Shown here: piece after piece, positions 8,107-16,232 of the stretch | Position numbering within the stretch: position 1 is the first letter of the stretch | Layout: every line of letters begins with the position of its first letter | Source of the DNA: Microbacterium sp. H83 | GTDB taxonomy: Bacteria; Actinomycetota; Actinomycetes; Actinomycetales; Microbacteriaceae | Direction: 5' to 3' | Assembly (NCBI RefSeq): GCF_001650405.1 | Contig: NZ_LWCU01000020.1 | Location: forward strand, 1-54,577 | Length of the DNA: 54,577 bases | Notes under the pieces: model-generated | The model's database searches: none | Told to the model about the DNA's origin: nothing | What the model saw: only the letters and a program-made list of their open reading frames with translations | Position numbers and translations under genes: made by a program

Positions 8107-9470
8107 GCGCGGCGGTGCAGGGCCTCACGGCGACGGACCAGACGGACAGGCTCGCCGTCGCGCGAGAGCGGTTCGGTCCGCTCTTCGCCGAGATCGCGGC
8201 CGGCGCGGCGAGGAGGGAGGCCGCGCGCGAGCTGCCGTTCGACGAGGTCCGGCGGCTCGCCGCCGCAGGCTTCGGTGCGGTGCGCCTCGACGAGGCCGAC
8301 GGCGGGAGCGGACTGACCGCCGGCGAGCTCGTCGAGCTGCTCGTCGACCTCGGCGCCGCGGATGCCAACCTCCCTCAGCTCTGGCGCAACCACATCGCCT
8401 TCGTCGAGGACCGCCTCTGGCATCGCGAAGGAGGCGAGGACGACATCTGGATCGACCGGATCGGAGCCGGTGCCGTCATCGGCGGCGCGTGGTCGGAGCG
8501 GGCCACGGTCCCCGGAGCCCGGAGCGGCACGCGCTTCGACGAGTCCACCCGACCGTCGACCGTGCGCGGCACCAAGTACTACAGCACCGGCAGCCTCTAC
8601 GCGGACTGGATCACGGTCACGGCCAAGACGGCCGACGGCGGCGACGTGCTCGTCGTCGTCGACGCGGCGGAGCCGGGGGTGGTGCGGCACGACGACTGGG
8701 GCGGCATCGGACAGCGATTCACGGCCAGCGGCACGACCGAGCTGCACGACGTCCCGGTGGCCGACGAGGCCGTGTTCCCGGAGGGCGGACGCTCGCCGCA
8801 TCAGGAGACGATCTACCAGCTGGTGCTGGTCGCCGCGGTCGCGGGCGTGGCCATCGGAGCGCGTGACGACGGCGCGGCCGCGGTGCGAGCACGGGTGCGC
8901 AACTACCCGCAGGGCCTCGCGCCACTCCCGCGCGAGGACGCGATCGTGCAGGAGGCGATCGGGGGCGTCGCGGCAGCGGCGGCTGCGGCACGCGCGGTCG
9001 TCGTGCATGCGGCGCGGGAGCTCGACGCCGGCCTTCGCGCCCTCGGCGAGCTTCGCGCGGGCGGAGCGGACGCCGGCCCCGGCGACGAGCGGAGCAGCGC
9101 TCTGCTCCATCCGGCCGCCGTCGCCACGTACGAGGCTCAGATCGTGACCGCCGACGCCGCGCTGCGCGCGTCGACCGAGCTGTTCGACGCCCTCGGCTCG
9201 TCGGCCGTCGAGCAGGCGGCCGGCCTCGATCGGCACTGGCGGAACGCGCGCACCCTGATCTCGCACAACCCGCGCGGGTACAAGGCGCGCCTGCTCGGCG
9301 ACTGGTACGTCAACGGCGCCGACCCCGACCCGTGGGCGGCACGGCACGAGCCCCTTCCCGACCCCGCGGAGCACGGCACAGCCGCGTCCGAGGATGCAAG
9401 CGCCGGCTCGGCGATCGACACGGAGCGTCATGTGACGTCACCGATCGACGATCCCCGACTCCGCCTGTAA
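8103..9470 (+). CDS. acyl-CoA dehydrogenase-like flavoprotein (DszC/SfnB type)
   Basis: A 455-residue member of the acyl-CoA dehydrogenase superfamily branch that includes FMN-dependent DszC and SfnB. Visible features are the N-terminal helical domain (PFDEVRRLAAAGFGAVRLDE), the middle beta domain with GTKYYSTGSLYADWITVTAK and DDWGGIGQRFTASGTTELHD, and a C-terminal helical domain with DALGSSAVEQAAGLDRHWRN and RTLISHNPRGYKAR. These DszC-like ends differ from true acyl-CoA dehydrogenases. It overlaps the monooxygenase by 4 bp, so the two flavoproteins are probably co-expressed for scavenging a sulfur (or similar) compound imported by the ABC system that follows. Confidence 0.85.
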   Translation: MSAAVQGLTATDQTDRLAVARERFGPLFAEIAAGAARREAARELPFDEVRRLAAAGFGAVRLDEADGGSGLTAGELVELLVDLGAADANLPQLWRNHIAFVEDRLWHREGGEDDIWIDRIGAGAVIGGAWSERATVPGARSGTRFDESTRPSTVRGTKYYSTGSLYADWITVTAKTADGGDVLVVVDAAEPGVVRHDDWGGIGQRFTASGTTELHDVPVADEAVFPEGGRSPHQETIYQLVLVAAVAGVAIGARDDGAAAVRARVRNYPQGLAPLPREDAIVQEAIGGVAAAAAAARAVVVHAARELDAGLRALGELRAGGADAGPGDERSSALLHPAAVATYEAQIVTADAALRASTELFDALGSSAVEQAAGLDRHWRNARTLISHNPRGYKARLLGDWYVNGADPDPWAARHEPLPDPAEHGTAASEDASAGSAIDTERHVTSPIDDPRLRL

Positions 9471-9570
9471 CGGCATGCGCGCGGTCGGCGCGTCGACCCG
9501 CAGGATGGTCAACCACACGGGCTCGGCACGAGCCGTGTCACCCGCACACACCAGCATCAGGAGTAGCCGC

Positions 9571-11193
9571 ATGTCCCGATACACCGCTCGACGAGTCAGA
9601 CTCGCCGCCGCAGCCGTCGCCGCGCTCAGCATCGCGCTCGCCGGCTGCTCCGCCCAGCCGGCATCCACGGATGCCGAGGGCGGATCGCTCACCTACCTCG
9701 ACGCGGAGATCCCCACGTCCGCGAAGGTCCAGGAGTCGGGCACCTGGCAGACCAGGGCCCTGCAGCAGAACATCACGGACCGGCTGGTCTACCGCAACCC
9801 CGACACGAACGAGCTCGAGCCGTGGATCGCGGAGTCGTGGACGGTCAGCCCCGACGGACGGACGTACACGTTCGTGATCCGCGACGGCGTGACGTACAGC
9901 GACGGGACCGCTCTCGACGCCTCGAGCGTCGCCAAGAACCTGGAATGGCAGTCCTCCGGGGACGAGGAGGCCGGCACCACGCCGAACGCCCAGTTCCCGT
10001 CGGGGCTCGCCGCGGCAGCCGACGACGCCGCCCGGACGGTGACCGTGACGCTTCCCGAGCCGTACGCCCCGTTCCTCAACGTGCTCACCGGATGGGGGTC
10101 CGGTCTCGTCGCGGACGCGACGATCGACGCCAGCAAGGAGGACCAATCGGAGTTCGTGAACCTGATCGGCAGCGGCCCCTTCGTCGTCACCTCCGAGACC
10201 TACGGCAAGGAGATCGTCCTCGAGCGCCGCGACGGCTACGCCTGGGCGCCGGAGAGCTCCCCGAACCAGGGGGAGGCGCACCTGGCGACGATCACCGTGA
10301 TCCCGGTGCAGGAGGACAGCGTCCGGCTCGGCACGCTGAAGTCCGGCGAGGCGGACGTCATCCGCTACGTCCAGCCGAGCGAGGAGAAGGGCCTCGAGGA
10401 CGCCGGGTACACCATCGTCTCGAAGACGGGTGTGGGTCTCAGCAATCAGTGGTTCCTGCGCCCCGGCGCCCCGCACTTCGACGACATCCAGGTGCGGAAG
10501 GCGCTGCTGCACGCCATCGACCGCGAGCAGATCATCGAGACGCAGTACACCGAGAGCTGGACGCCCGCGACCTCCGTGCTCGCCCCCGACACCTTCGGCT
10601 ACGTCGACGAATCGGCGAAGTTCGCCTACGACCCCGACGAGGCGAACCGGCTGCTCGACGCCGCCGGCTGGACCGAGCGCGACGATGACGGCTATCGCAC
10701 GAAGGGCGGGGAGCGCTTGACCCTCAAGACCTACCTCGACGTGTACGACAACACCGCCAAGAGCCTGTTCCAGCAGATCCAGAACCAGTTCAAGGACGTC
10801 GGGATCGAGCTGGCGCTCAACGAGCTCGACTACTCGAGCTACTGGGCGACGGCGTTCGCCGACCCCGAGGTCGGACCGCTCCGGGTCGGCTGGCCCCACC
10901 CGGACGCGTCGAAGGGCCTCAGCGAGTACTACGGCTCGGCCGGCTCGGACCTCCTCGGCCTCGCCGGGTCGGACCAGACGCTGCAGTCGCTGCTCGACTC
11001 CCAGTACGCCGCGACCGATGATGCCGCGCGCGCGCAGATCCTCGGACAGATCCAGGATCACCTGATCGACCAGGCCTACGTCGTGCCGATCCTGAACGAC
11101 AGCCAGGTCTACGTCACCCAGGAGCGCGTGAAGGGCTTCCGCCTGACCGACGGCGCGCTTCCGGAGTTCTACAACGCCTCGATCGAGGACTGA
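9571..11193 (+). CDS. ABC transporter substrate-binding lipoprotein, family 5
   Basis: A peptide/nickel/opine-type (SBP_bac_5) binding protein of 540 residues. The chosen ATG has AGGAG 7 bases upstream and gives a proper lipoprotein signal: Arg-rich n-region, hydrophobic core and lipobox LAGC with Cys26. Conserved family stretches are TDRLVYRNPDTNELEPWIAE, FVIRDGVTYSDGTALDASSV, LIGSGPFVV and RKALLHAIDREQIIE. It is anchored outside the membrane and delivers ligand to the permeases downstream. The ligand cannot be read from sequence; the flanking flavoenzymes suggest an organosulfur or related compound. Confidence 0.9.
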   Translation: MSRYTARRVRLAAAAVAALSIALAGCSAQPASTDAEGGSLTYLDAEIPTSAKVQESGTWQTRALQQNITDRLVYRNPDTNELEPWIAESWTVSPDGRTYTFVIRDGVTYSDGTALDASSVAKNLEWQSSGDEEAGTTPNAQFPSGLAAAADDAARTVTVTLPEPYAPFLNVLTGWGSGLVADATIDASKEDQSEFVNLIGSGPFVVTSETYGKEIVLERRDGYAWAPESSPNQGEAHLATITVIPVQEDSVRLGTLKSGEADVIRYVQPSEEKGLEDAGYTIVSKTGVGLSNQWFLRPGAPHFDDIQVRKALLHAIDREQIIETQYTESWTPATSVLAPDTFGYVDESAKFAYDPDEANRLLDAAGWTERDDDGYRTKGGERLTLKTYLDVYDNTAKSLFQQIQNQFKDVGIELALNELDYSSYWATAFADPEVGPLRVGWPHPDASKGLSEYYGSAGSDLLGLAGSDQTLQSLLDSQYAATDDAARAQILGQIQDHLIDQAYVVPILNDSQVYVTQERVKGFRLTDGALPEFYNASIED

Positions 11194-11200
11194 TCGACCG

Positions 11201-11229
11201 GGAGGGCGTCGCCCCGCGCGACGTCCTCC
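11201..11229 (+). other. intercistronic hairpin between binding protein and permease
   Basis: Arms 11201-11211 and 11219-11229 (11 bp, one mismatch as a G-T pair) enclose a 7-base loop in the 70-bp gap after the binding-protein gene. There is no T tract. Such hairpins commonly raise binding-protein mRNA over permease mRNA by partial termination or 3' protection; that role is inferred. Confidence 0.6.
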
Positions 11230-11263
11230 CCGGCGGATCCCCGACGGCCGCAAGGAGGCCCGC

Positions 11264-12310
11264 ATGCAGTACCGCACCTACGTCGTCCGACGCGTCGCCC
11301 AGGCGCTGCTCGTGATCGCGCTCGTTTACACGCTCGTGTTCTTCGCGCTGTTCGTCCTCCCCGGCGATCCGATCGAGAACAAGCTCATCAGCCCGCTCAA
11401 CCCGCTGCCGCCCTCCGCGGCCGAGGCGCTGCGCGCCTACTACCACTTCGATCTCTCGCCGATCGAGCAGTTCGTGCTCGCGGTCGGCCGGCTGTTCCAG
11501 GGCGATCTCGGGTTCTCGCTCGTCAGCAATCGGCCCGTGACCGACCTCGTCGCGCAGGGGCTGTCCGACACGATCGTGCTCGCGGCCATCGCCTTCGTCT
11601 TCACGATCGTGATCGCGCTGGGCACGGCGCTCATCGCCGTCTATGCGCCGTGGAAGCCGGTGCGCAGCTTCGCGAGCGCGCTCCCCATCGCATCGATCTC
11701 CGCCCCGAGCTTCCTCATCGGATTCGTCCTGCTCACGATCTTCTCGTTCCAGCTCGGCTGGGTCTCGTCCGTGCGCGACGAGGGGTTCGTGTCCTACGTC
11801 CTCCCGGCGCTCACGCTCGCCCTCGCCGTCAACGGACCGCTGTCCCAGGTCCTCATCCAGGGTCTGCGCAAGGCGGCGGACGAGCCGTTCGTGACCGTGC
11901 TCCGCGCCAAGGGGCGCAGCGAGACCCGGATCGCGCTCGGGCACGTGCTCAAGAACGGCGCGATCCCCTCGATCACGATGCTCGCGCTCATCGTCGGCGA
12001 GCTGCTGGCCGGAGCGGTCATCGTGGAGGCGGTGTTCACCCGCACGGGCCTGGGGTTCATCACCTACGAGAGCGTCCGCGATCAGGACACCCCGGTCGTG
12101 CTCGCGGTCGTGATCCTCATCTCCGGCATCTACGTCGGCATCAACCTCCTCACCGATCTGCTCTACCCGATCCTCGACCCCCGCATCGTCGGCCCCGGTC
12201 GCTCGACGACCGCGACCCGGCGTCGGCGGACCGCATCGTCGCGCCGCCGCGGACGTCCGCTCGACCCGTCGCCCACCCCCTCCGTCACGAAGGCGAGCGT
12301 CCTCGCATGA
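11264..12310 (+). CDS. ABC transporter permease, DppB type
   Basis: A 348-residue inner-membrane permease. It opens with YVVRRVAQALLVIALVYTLV, typical of DppB/OppB/GsiC proteins, has about six hydrophobic segments, and contains the EAA-loop region RAKGRSETRIALGHVLKNG followed by the C-terminal segment GELLAGAVIVEAVFTRTGLG. A basic Arg/Thr-rich tail extends the C-terminus. It pairs with the DppC-type permease, which overlaps it by 4 bp. Confidence 0.92.
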   Translation: MQYRTYVVRRVAQALLVIALVYTLVFFALFVLPGDPIENKLISPLNPLPPSAAEALRAYYHFDLSPIEQFVLAVGRLFQGDLGFSLVSNRPVTDLVAQGLSDTIVLAAIAFVFTIVIALGTALIAVYAPWKPVRSFASALPIASISAPSFLIGFVLLTIFSFQLGWVSSVRDEGFVSYVLPALTLALAVNGPLSQVLIQGLRKAADEPFVTVLRAKGRSETRIALGHVLKNGAIPSITMLALIVGELLAGAVIVEAVFTRTGLGFITYESVRDQDTPVVLAVVILISGIYVGINLLTDLLYPILDPRIVGPGRSTTATRRRRTASSRRRGRPLDPSPTPSVTKASVLA

Positions 12311-13185
12311 CCGTCGCACTCGACCGGCCCCGTGCCTCCGTCCACGACCCCGGGTTCGCCGAACCGGGCGCCGTCCGCCGCCTCCTCGCCCGCCTCGGCG
12401 TCGGCGACGTGCTGGCGATCCTCGTCCTCGCGCTCGTCGTGCTCTCGGTCGTCGCGCCGGGGCTGCTCGCGCCGTACGACCCGCTCGCACCGGACGATGC
12501 GAACCCCCTTGCCACGCCGTCGGCCGCGCACTGGTTCGGCACCGACTACCTGGGCCGCGACCTGCTGTCGCGGATCGTGCACGGCACCGGCCGCACGCTC
12601 CTCGGCTCGGCCGTCGCCGTGCTCATCGGACTCGGAGTGGGGACGTTCCTCGGTCTGATCGCCGCGTCGTTCGGCGGCGTCGTCGATGCGGTGATCAGCC
12701 GGATCGTCGACGTCCTCCTGTCGATCCCCGGGCTCCTGCTCGCGATGGTCGTCATCGTCGCGCTGGGCTTCGGCACCCTGAACGCCGCCGTCGCGGTCGG
12801 CATCTCCTCGATCGCGGCCTTCACTCGCATCATGCGCTCCGAGGTGCTGACCGTGAAGGACCTGCCGTTCGTCGAGGCGAGTCATCATCTCGGCGGCTCC
12901 CGCCTTCACGTCCTCGTGCGGCACGTGCTCCCGAACTCCTACTCCGCGGTGCTCTCGCTGACCGCGCTGCAGTTCGGACTGGCCATCATCTGGATCTCGG
13001 GCCTCAGCTTCCTCGGATACGGCGCCCCGCCGCCCGAGCCCGAGTGGGGGCTCCTCGTCTCGGAGGGACGCCAGTACGTGGTCTCCTCTCCCTGGCTCGT
13101 CATCGTGCCGGGACTCGTGATCGGCGTCACGGTCCTCGCGATCAGCCGCCTCAGCCAGCTCTCCCGTGGAAGGACCGCCGCATGA
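12307..13185 (+). CDS. ABC transporter permease, DppC type
   Basis: A 292-residue second permease subunit. The ATG at 12307 overlaps the previous stop (ATGA). It carries the N-terminal segment ending LLAPYDPLAPDDANPLATPS and HWFGTDYLGRDLLSRIVHG, which is diagnostic for DppC/OppC/GsiD, and the EAA loop VEASHHLGGSRLHVLVRHVL near the C-terminus. It forms the heterodimeric channel with the preceding permease. Confidence 0.92.
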   Translation: MTVALDRPRASVHDPGFAEPGAVRRLLARLGVGDVLAILVLALVVLSVVAPGLLAPYDPLAPDDANPLATPSAAHWFGTDYLGRDLLSRIVHGTGRTLLGSAVAVLIGLGVGTFLGLIAASFGGVVDAVISRIVDVLLSIPGLLLAMVVIVALGFGTLNAAVAVGISSIAAFTRIMRSEVLTVKDLPFVEASHHLGGSRLHVLVRHVLPNSYSAVLSLTALQFGLAIIWISGLSFLGYGAPPPEPEWGLLVSEGRQYVVSSPWLVIVPGLVIGVTVLAISRLSQLSRGRTAA

Positions 13186-14939
13186 CCGCCACCGCCTACC
13201 CCCACCTCATCCAGGCACACGGCCGGCAGGCGGCACAGGGGCTCCACGCCGTCTCGGACAGACCGCTGCCCCTGGTCGTCGACTCCCTCGCGGTCGGGTA
13301 CACGGTGCCCGGCTCGCGGAGGCCGCGCGCGAGCGTGCACGAGATCTCCTTCGAGGTGGGCCGCGGCGAGACGGTCGCGCTCGTCGGCCAGTCCGGTTCG
13401 GGCAAGAGCACGATCGCGCGTGCGGTCGCGGGCCTGCTGCCGGTCAACGGTCGCGTCACGGCCGGCCGCATCGAGGTCGCGGGACACGACGTGGCGCGGA
13501 GGTCGAGCCGTCAGTGGCTCCCGCTGCGCGGAACGACTCTGGGATTCGTGCCGCAGGATCCACTCAGCTCGCTGGACCCGCTGCAGCGCATCGGGACCCA
13601 GATCGCACAGGCCGTGGCCGTGTCCGGAGACGTCGCGAAGGCCGACGTTCCGGCGAGAGTCGTCGAGCTGCTCGAGCACGTCGGCATCCGCGACGCCGCC
13701 TCGCGCGTCCGCGCGTATCCCCACCAGCTCTCCGGCGGCCAGCTGCAGCGCGTGCTCATCGCGATCGCCATCGCCGCGCGGCCGCAGCTGCTCATCGCCG
13801 ACGAGCCCACATCGGCCCTCGACGTGACCGTGCAGCGCCGCATCCTCGATCTGCTCGACGGGCTGCGCGACGAGCTGGGGCTCGGGATCCTGTTCATCAC
13901 GCACGATCTCGCCCTCGCCCAGGAGCGCAGCGACGCGATCGTCGTGCTGCAGGACGGCGAGATCCGCGAGCAGGGGAGGGCGGAGGACGTGCTGCACGAC
14001 CCGCGGCATCCGTACACGGTGCGCCTCCTCTCGGACTCGCCCGCATCCTCGCCGCTGCGGTATCGGGAGCGCATCGCGCGCAGCGCCGCACGCGCCGAGT
14101 CGTCCGGAGACGGCGGGGCGCGGACCGCCGTGGTCGAGATCGCGCGAGTCTCCAAGCGGTACGGGCGCGACCCGGAGGCGCCGAAGGCGCTGGACGACGC
14201 CTCGCTCACGCTGCGCCGCGGCAGCATCCACGCCCTGGTCGGCGAGTCCGGCTCGGGCAAGTCGACGCTCGCGCGCATCGCCGCCGGGCTCGCGTCGTTC
14301 GACGACGGCACCGTGACCGTCGCGGGCCGCGATCTGCCGCGCACGCCGCCGGTCGCGAACCCCTACGCCCGCCAGCTGCAGCTCGTCTACCAGAACCCGC
14401 TCTCGGCCGTGGATCCCCGGTCGACGATCCGCCAGATCATCGAGGAGCCGCTGCGCATCCACGGCGTGCGCTCGGCGGCGGAGAGGCGACGGCGGGTGGG
14501 CGAGATCATCGGCCAGGTGGCGCTGCCGGCGAGCTCGCTCGGACGACGGGCGCGGGAGGTGTCGGGGGGACAGCGTCAGCGTGTGGCGCTCGCGCGGACG
14601 CTCGTGCTCGCGCCGTCCGTGCTCGTGCTCGACGAGCCGACCTCCGCTCTCGACGTGTCGGTGCAGGCGCAGGTGATCGAGCTGCTGCTCGACCTCCGCG
14701 ACGAGCACGGTCTGAGCTACCTGTTCATCTCCCACGACCTCGGCCTCATCCGCCAGATCGCCGACGAGGTGACGGTGCTCTCCCACGGTCGGACGGTCGA
14801 GACCGGCTCCGCGGCCGAGGTGCTCGAGCACCCGCGGCACGAGTACACGCGAGAGCTCCTCGACGCCGTGCCCCGGTTCGACACGACGCGATTCGACACG
14901 ACACGGCTCGGCGCGGAGAGGCTCGAGCGGGTCGGGTGA
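13182..14939 (+). CDS. ABC transporter ATPase with two nucleotide-binding domains (DppD-DppF fusion)
   Basis: One 585-residue chain holds both ATPases of the importer. Domain 1: Walker A GQSGSGKST (69-77), signature LSGGQ (183-187), Walker B LLIADEP (about 203-209). Domain 2: Walker A GESGSGKST (354-362), signature VSGGQ (460-464), Walker B LVLDEP (about 491-496). The oligopeptide C-terminal motif (DPRHPYT) follows domain 1. The start overlaps the DppC stop (ATGA). Near the 3' end a 15-bp direct repeat (about 14877-14906) encodes a duplicated RFDTT pentapeptide. It ends convergently with the ROK gene. Confidence 0.93.
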   Translation: MTATAYPHLIQAHGRQAAQGLHAVSDRPLPLVVDSLAVGYTVPGSRRPRASVHEISFEVGRGETVALVGQSGSGKSTIARAVAGLLPVNGRVTAGRIEVAGHDVARRSSRQWLPLRGTTLGFVPQDPLSSLDPLQRIGTQIAQAVAVSGDVAKADVPARVVELLEHVGIRDAASRVRAYPHQLSGGQLQRVLIAIAIAARPQLLIADEPTSALDVTVQRRILDLLDGLRDELGLGILFITHDLALAQERSDAIVVLQDGEIREQGRAEDVLHDPRHPYTVRLLSDSPASSPLRYRERIARSAARAESSGDGGARTAVVEIARVSKRYGRDPEAPKALDDASLTLRRGSIHALVGESGSGKSTLARIAAGLASFDDGTVTVAGRDLPRTPPVANPYARQLQLVYQNPLSAVDPRSTIRQIIEEPLRIHGVRSAAERRRRVGEIIGQVALPASSLGRRAREVSGGQRQRVALARTLVLAPSVLVLDEPTSALDVSVQAQVIELLLDLRDEHGLSYLFISHDLGLIRQIADEVTVLSHGRTVETGSAAEVLEHPRHEYTRELLDAVPRFDTTRFDTTRLGAERLERVG

Positions 14940-14970
14940 GCGCGGTGAGACGCGCGGCTCCGCGACGGCG

Positions 14971-15042
14971 CGTCAGCCCGACCGGTCGAACGCGCGTCAG
15001 CCCGATCGGTCGAACGCGCGTCAGCTCAATCGGTCGAACGCG
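14971..15042. repeat. three tandem 24-bp repeats spanning the end of the ROK gene
   Basis: Units at 14971-14994, 14995-15018 and 15019-15042 are in perfect register and differ at two or three positions. The unit nearest the gene holds the ROK stop codon (15021-15023); the other two lie beyond it in the convergent gap. Each unit carries a small palindrome of the form CGAyCGGTCG. The copies look like duplications of the gene's own 3' end. There are no spacers, so this is not a CRISPR array. Confidence 0.9.
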
Positions 15043-16130
15043 TCCTGGATGGCGACGGCCGCCGCGCCTCGCGCCCAGCCGGTGAAGCCGCTGTCGTCGA
15101 TGTGCAGGCGCACCTCGGAGGCGCGGGGGTCGCGCGATTCCACCACCGTCGCCCGCACGGTCTGCTCGGCGACGTCGAAGAGTCGCATCCCCTCGCCGGC
15201 CAGCACGACATCGGAGTAGAGGGTGAGGTTCGCCGCGAGGGCGATGAGACGGCCGAGGGCTCGTGCGCTGGAGTCGATGATCGAGCTCGCCGCCGGGTCG
15301 CCCGATCGGGCGAGGTCGAGCACCTCGTCGTACGTGAGGGGGCGGCCGAGGGCCATGCTCGCCTGCGCGGCGATCGAGCCCGAGGTGAGCATCGCCTGGG
15401 AGCAGCCGCGATGCCCCTCCTGGCAGATGGGTCCGTGCGGATCGAGGGGGATGTGGCCGCCGAGCCCGATGCCGGCGTCGGGAGTGCGCACGACGGCGCC
15501 GCCGGCGACCACGCCGTATCCGACGCCGGCGCCGATCGTGATGACCGCGAAGCCGTCGATGCCCCGACCTGCGCCGAACCATCGCTCCGCCTCGGTGAGC
15601 GCGATCAGGTCGTTCTCGACGCGCACGGGCAGCCCGGTCGACCGGTGCAGCATGTCGCCGAACGGGACGTCGGTCCACCCCAGGAAGGATGCCCACTCGA
15701 CGACCGAGCCGTCGCTGATGCCGCCGAGGCTCACGCCGATGCCGACTGCAGGAGCGCCCGTCGCCACGACCCGGTCGATCGCCCGCTCGACGGCGGTCAG
15801 CACGAGGGCGGGATCGTGAGAGTCCAGCGCGGTCACGTGCTCGTCGAGCAGACGGGCGCGCACATCCGTCGCGACCGCGTACACGTGCTCGCCCGTGATC
15901 TTCACGCCGACGAAGGTACCCAGGTCGGGTGAGATCTCGAGTGGACGCGACGGTCGGCCCACGCCCTCGGCGACATCGTCGAGCTCGACGAGGATGCCGC
16001 GGTCGACGAAGGGGCGCGTCAGTCGCGTGAGGCTCGCGGGGGAGAGGCCGAGACGGCCGGCCAGCGCGGTGCGCGAGATCGGTCCGTGGATGAGCACGGT
16101 CTTCGCGACGGCGACTTCGCTGTCGGACAT
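15021..16130 (-). CDS. ROK-family transcriptional regulator
   Basis: A 369-residue protein with an N-terminal winged HTH (SRTALAGRLGLSPASLTRLT) and a ROK sugar-kinase-like domain. The ROK zinc motif region is present as CQEGHRGC (the usual first CxC is CQE here), preceded by GLGGHIPLDPHG. An ATP-loop remnant (VVEWASFLGWTDVPF, then VENDLIALTEAERWFG) is visible. A GAAGGGTGG lies a few bases before the ATG at 16130. It is divergent from the alpha-galactosidase gene and probably represses it, with an alpha-galactoside or galactose as effector; this is inferred. Confidence 0.88.
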   Translation of the reverse strand: MSDSEVAVAKTVLIHGPISRTALAGRLGLSPASLTRLTRPFVDRGILVELDDVAEGVGRPSRPLEISPDLGTFVGVKITGEHVYAVATDVRARLLDEHVTALDSHDPALVLTAVERAIDRVVATGAPAVGIGVSLGGISDGSVVEWASFLGWTDVPFGDMLHRSTGLPVRVENDLIALTEAERWFGAGRGIDGFAVITIGAGVGYGVVAGGAVVRTPDAGIGLGGHIPLDPHGPICQEGHRGCSQAMLTSGSIAAQASMALGRPLTYDEVLDLARSGDPAASSIIDSSARALGRLIALAANLTLYSDVVLAGEGMRLFDVAEQTVRATVVESRDPRASEVRLHIDDSGFTGWARGAAAVAIQDAFDRLS

Positions 16131-16196
16131 CCTGCCACCCTTCGGTTTCTTTCATCATGGCATATATGGGCGCGAGATCGGGGCGGGTTCTCCGTC

Positions 16197-16226
16197 TTGA
16201 CTCCCTAATTAATTCCATGATAAAAA
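16197..16226 (+). promoter_or_regulatory. promoter of the alpha-galactosidase gene, probably leaderless
   Basis: TTGACT (16197-16202) is followed after 16-18 bases by an AT-rich -10 (GATAAA or TAAAAA, 16219-16226). The ATG is at 16233, so transcription would begin at or next to the start codon. No Shine-Dalgarno sequence precedes it. The motif ATCATGG occurs at 16154-16160 and, inverted, within 16213-16220; these may be halves of ROK operators. Confidence 0.65.
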
Positions 16227-16232
16227 CAATCC

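Noticed and set aside
14971..15042. CRISPR-like array
   Set aside because: The repeats are directly adjacent with no spacers and come from the ROK gene end.
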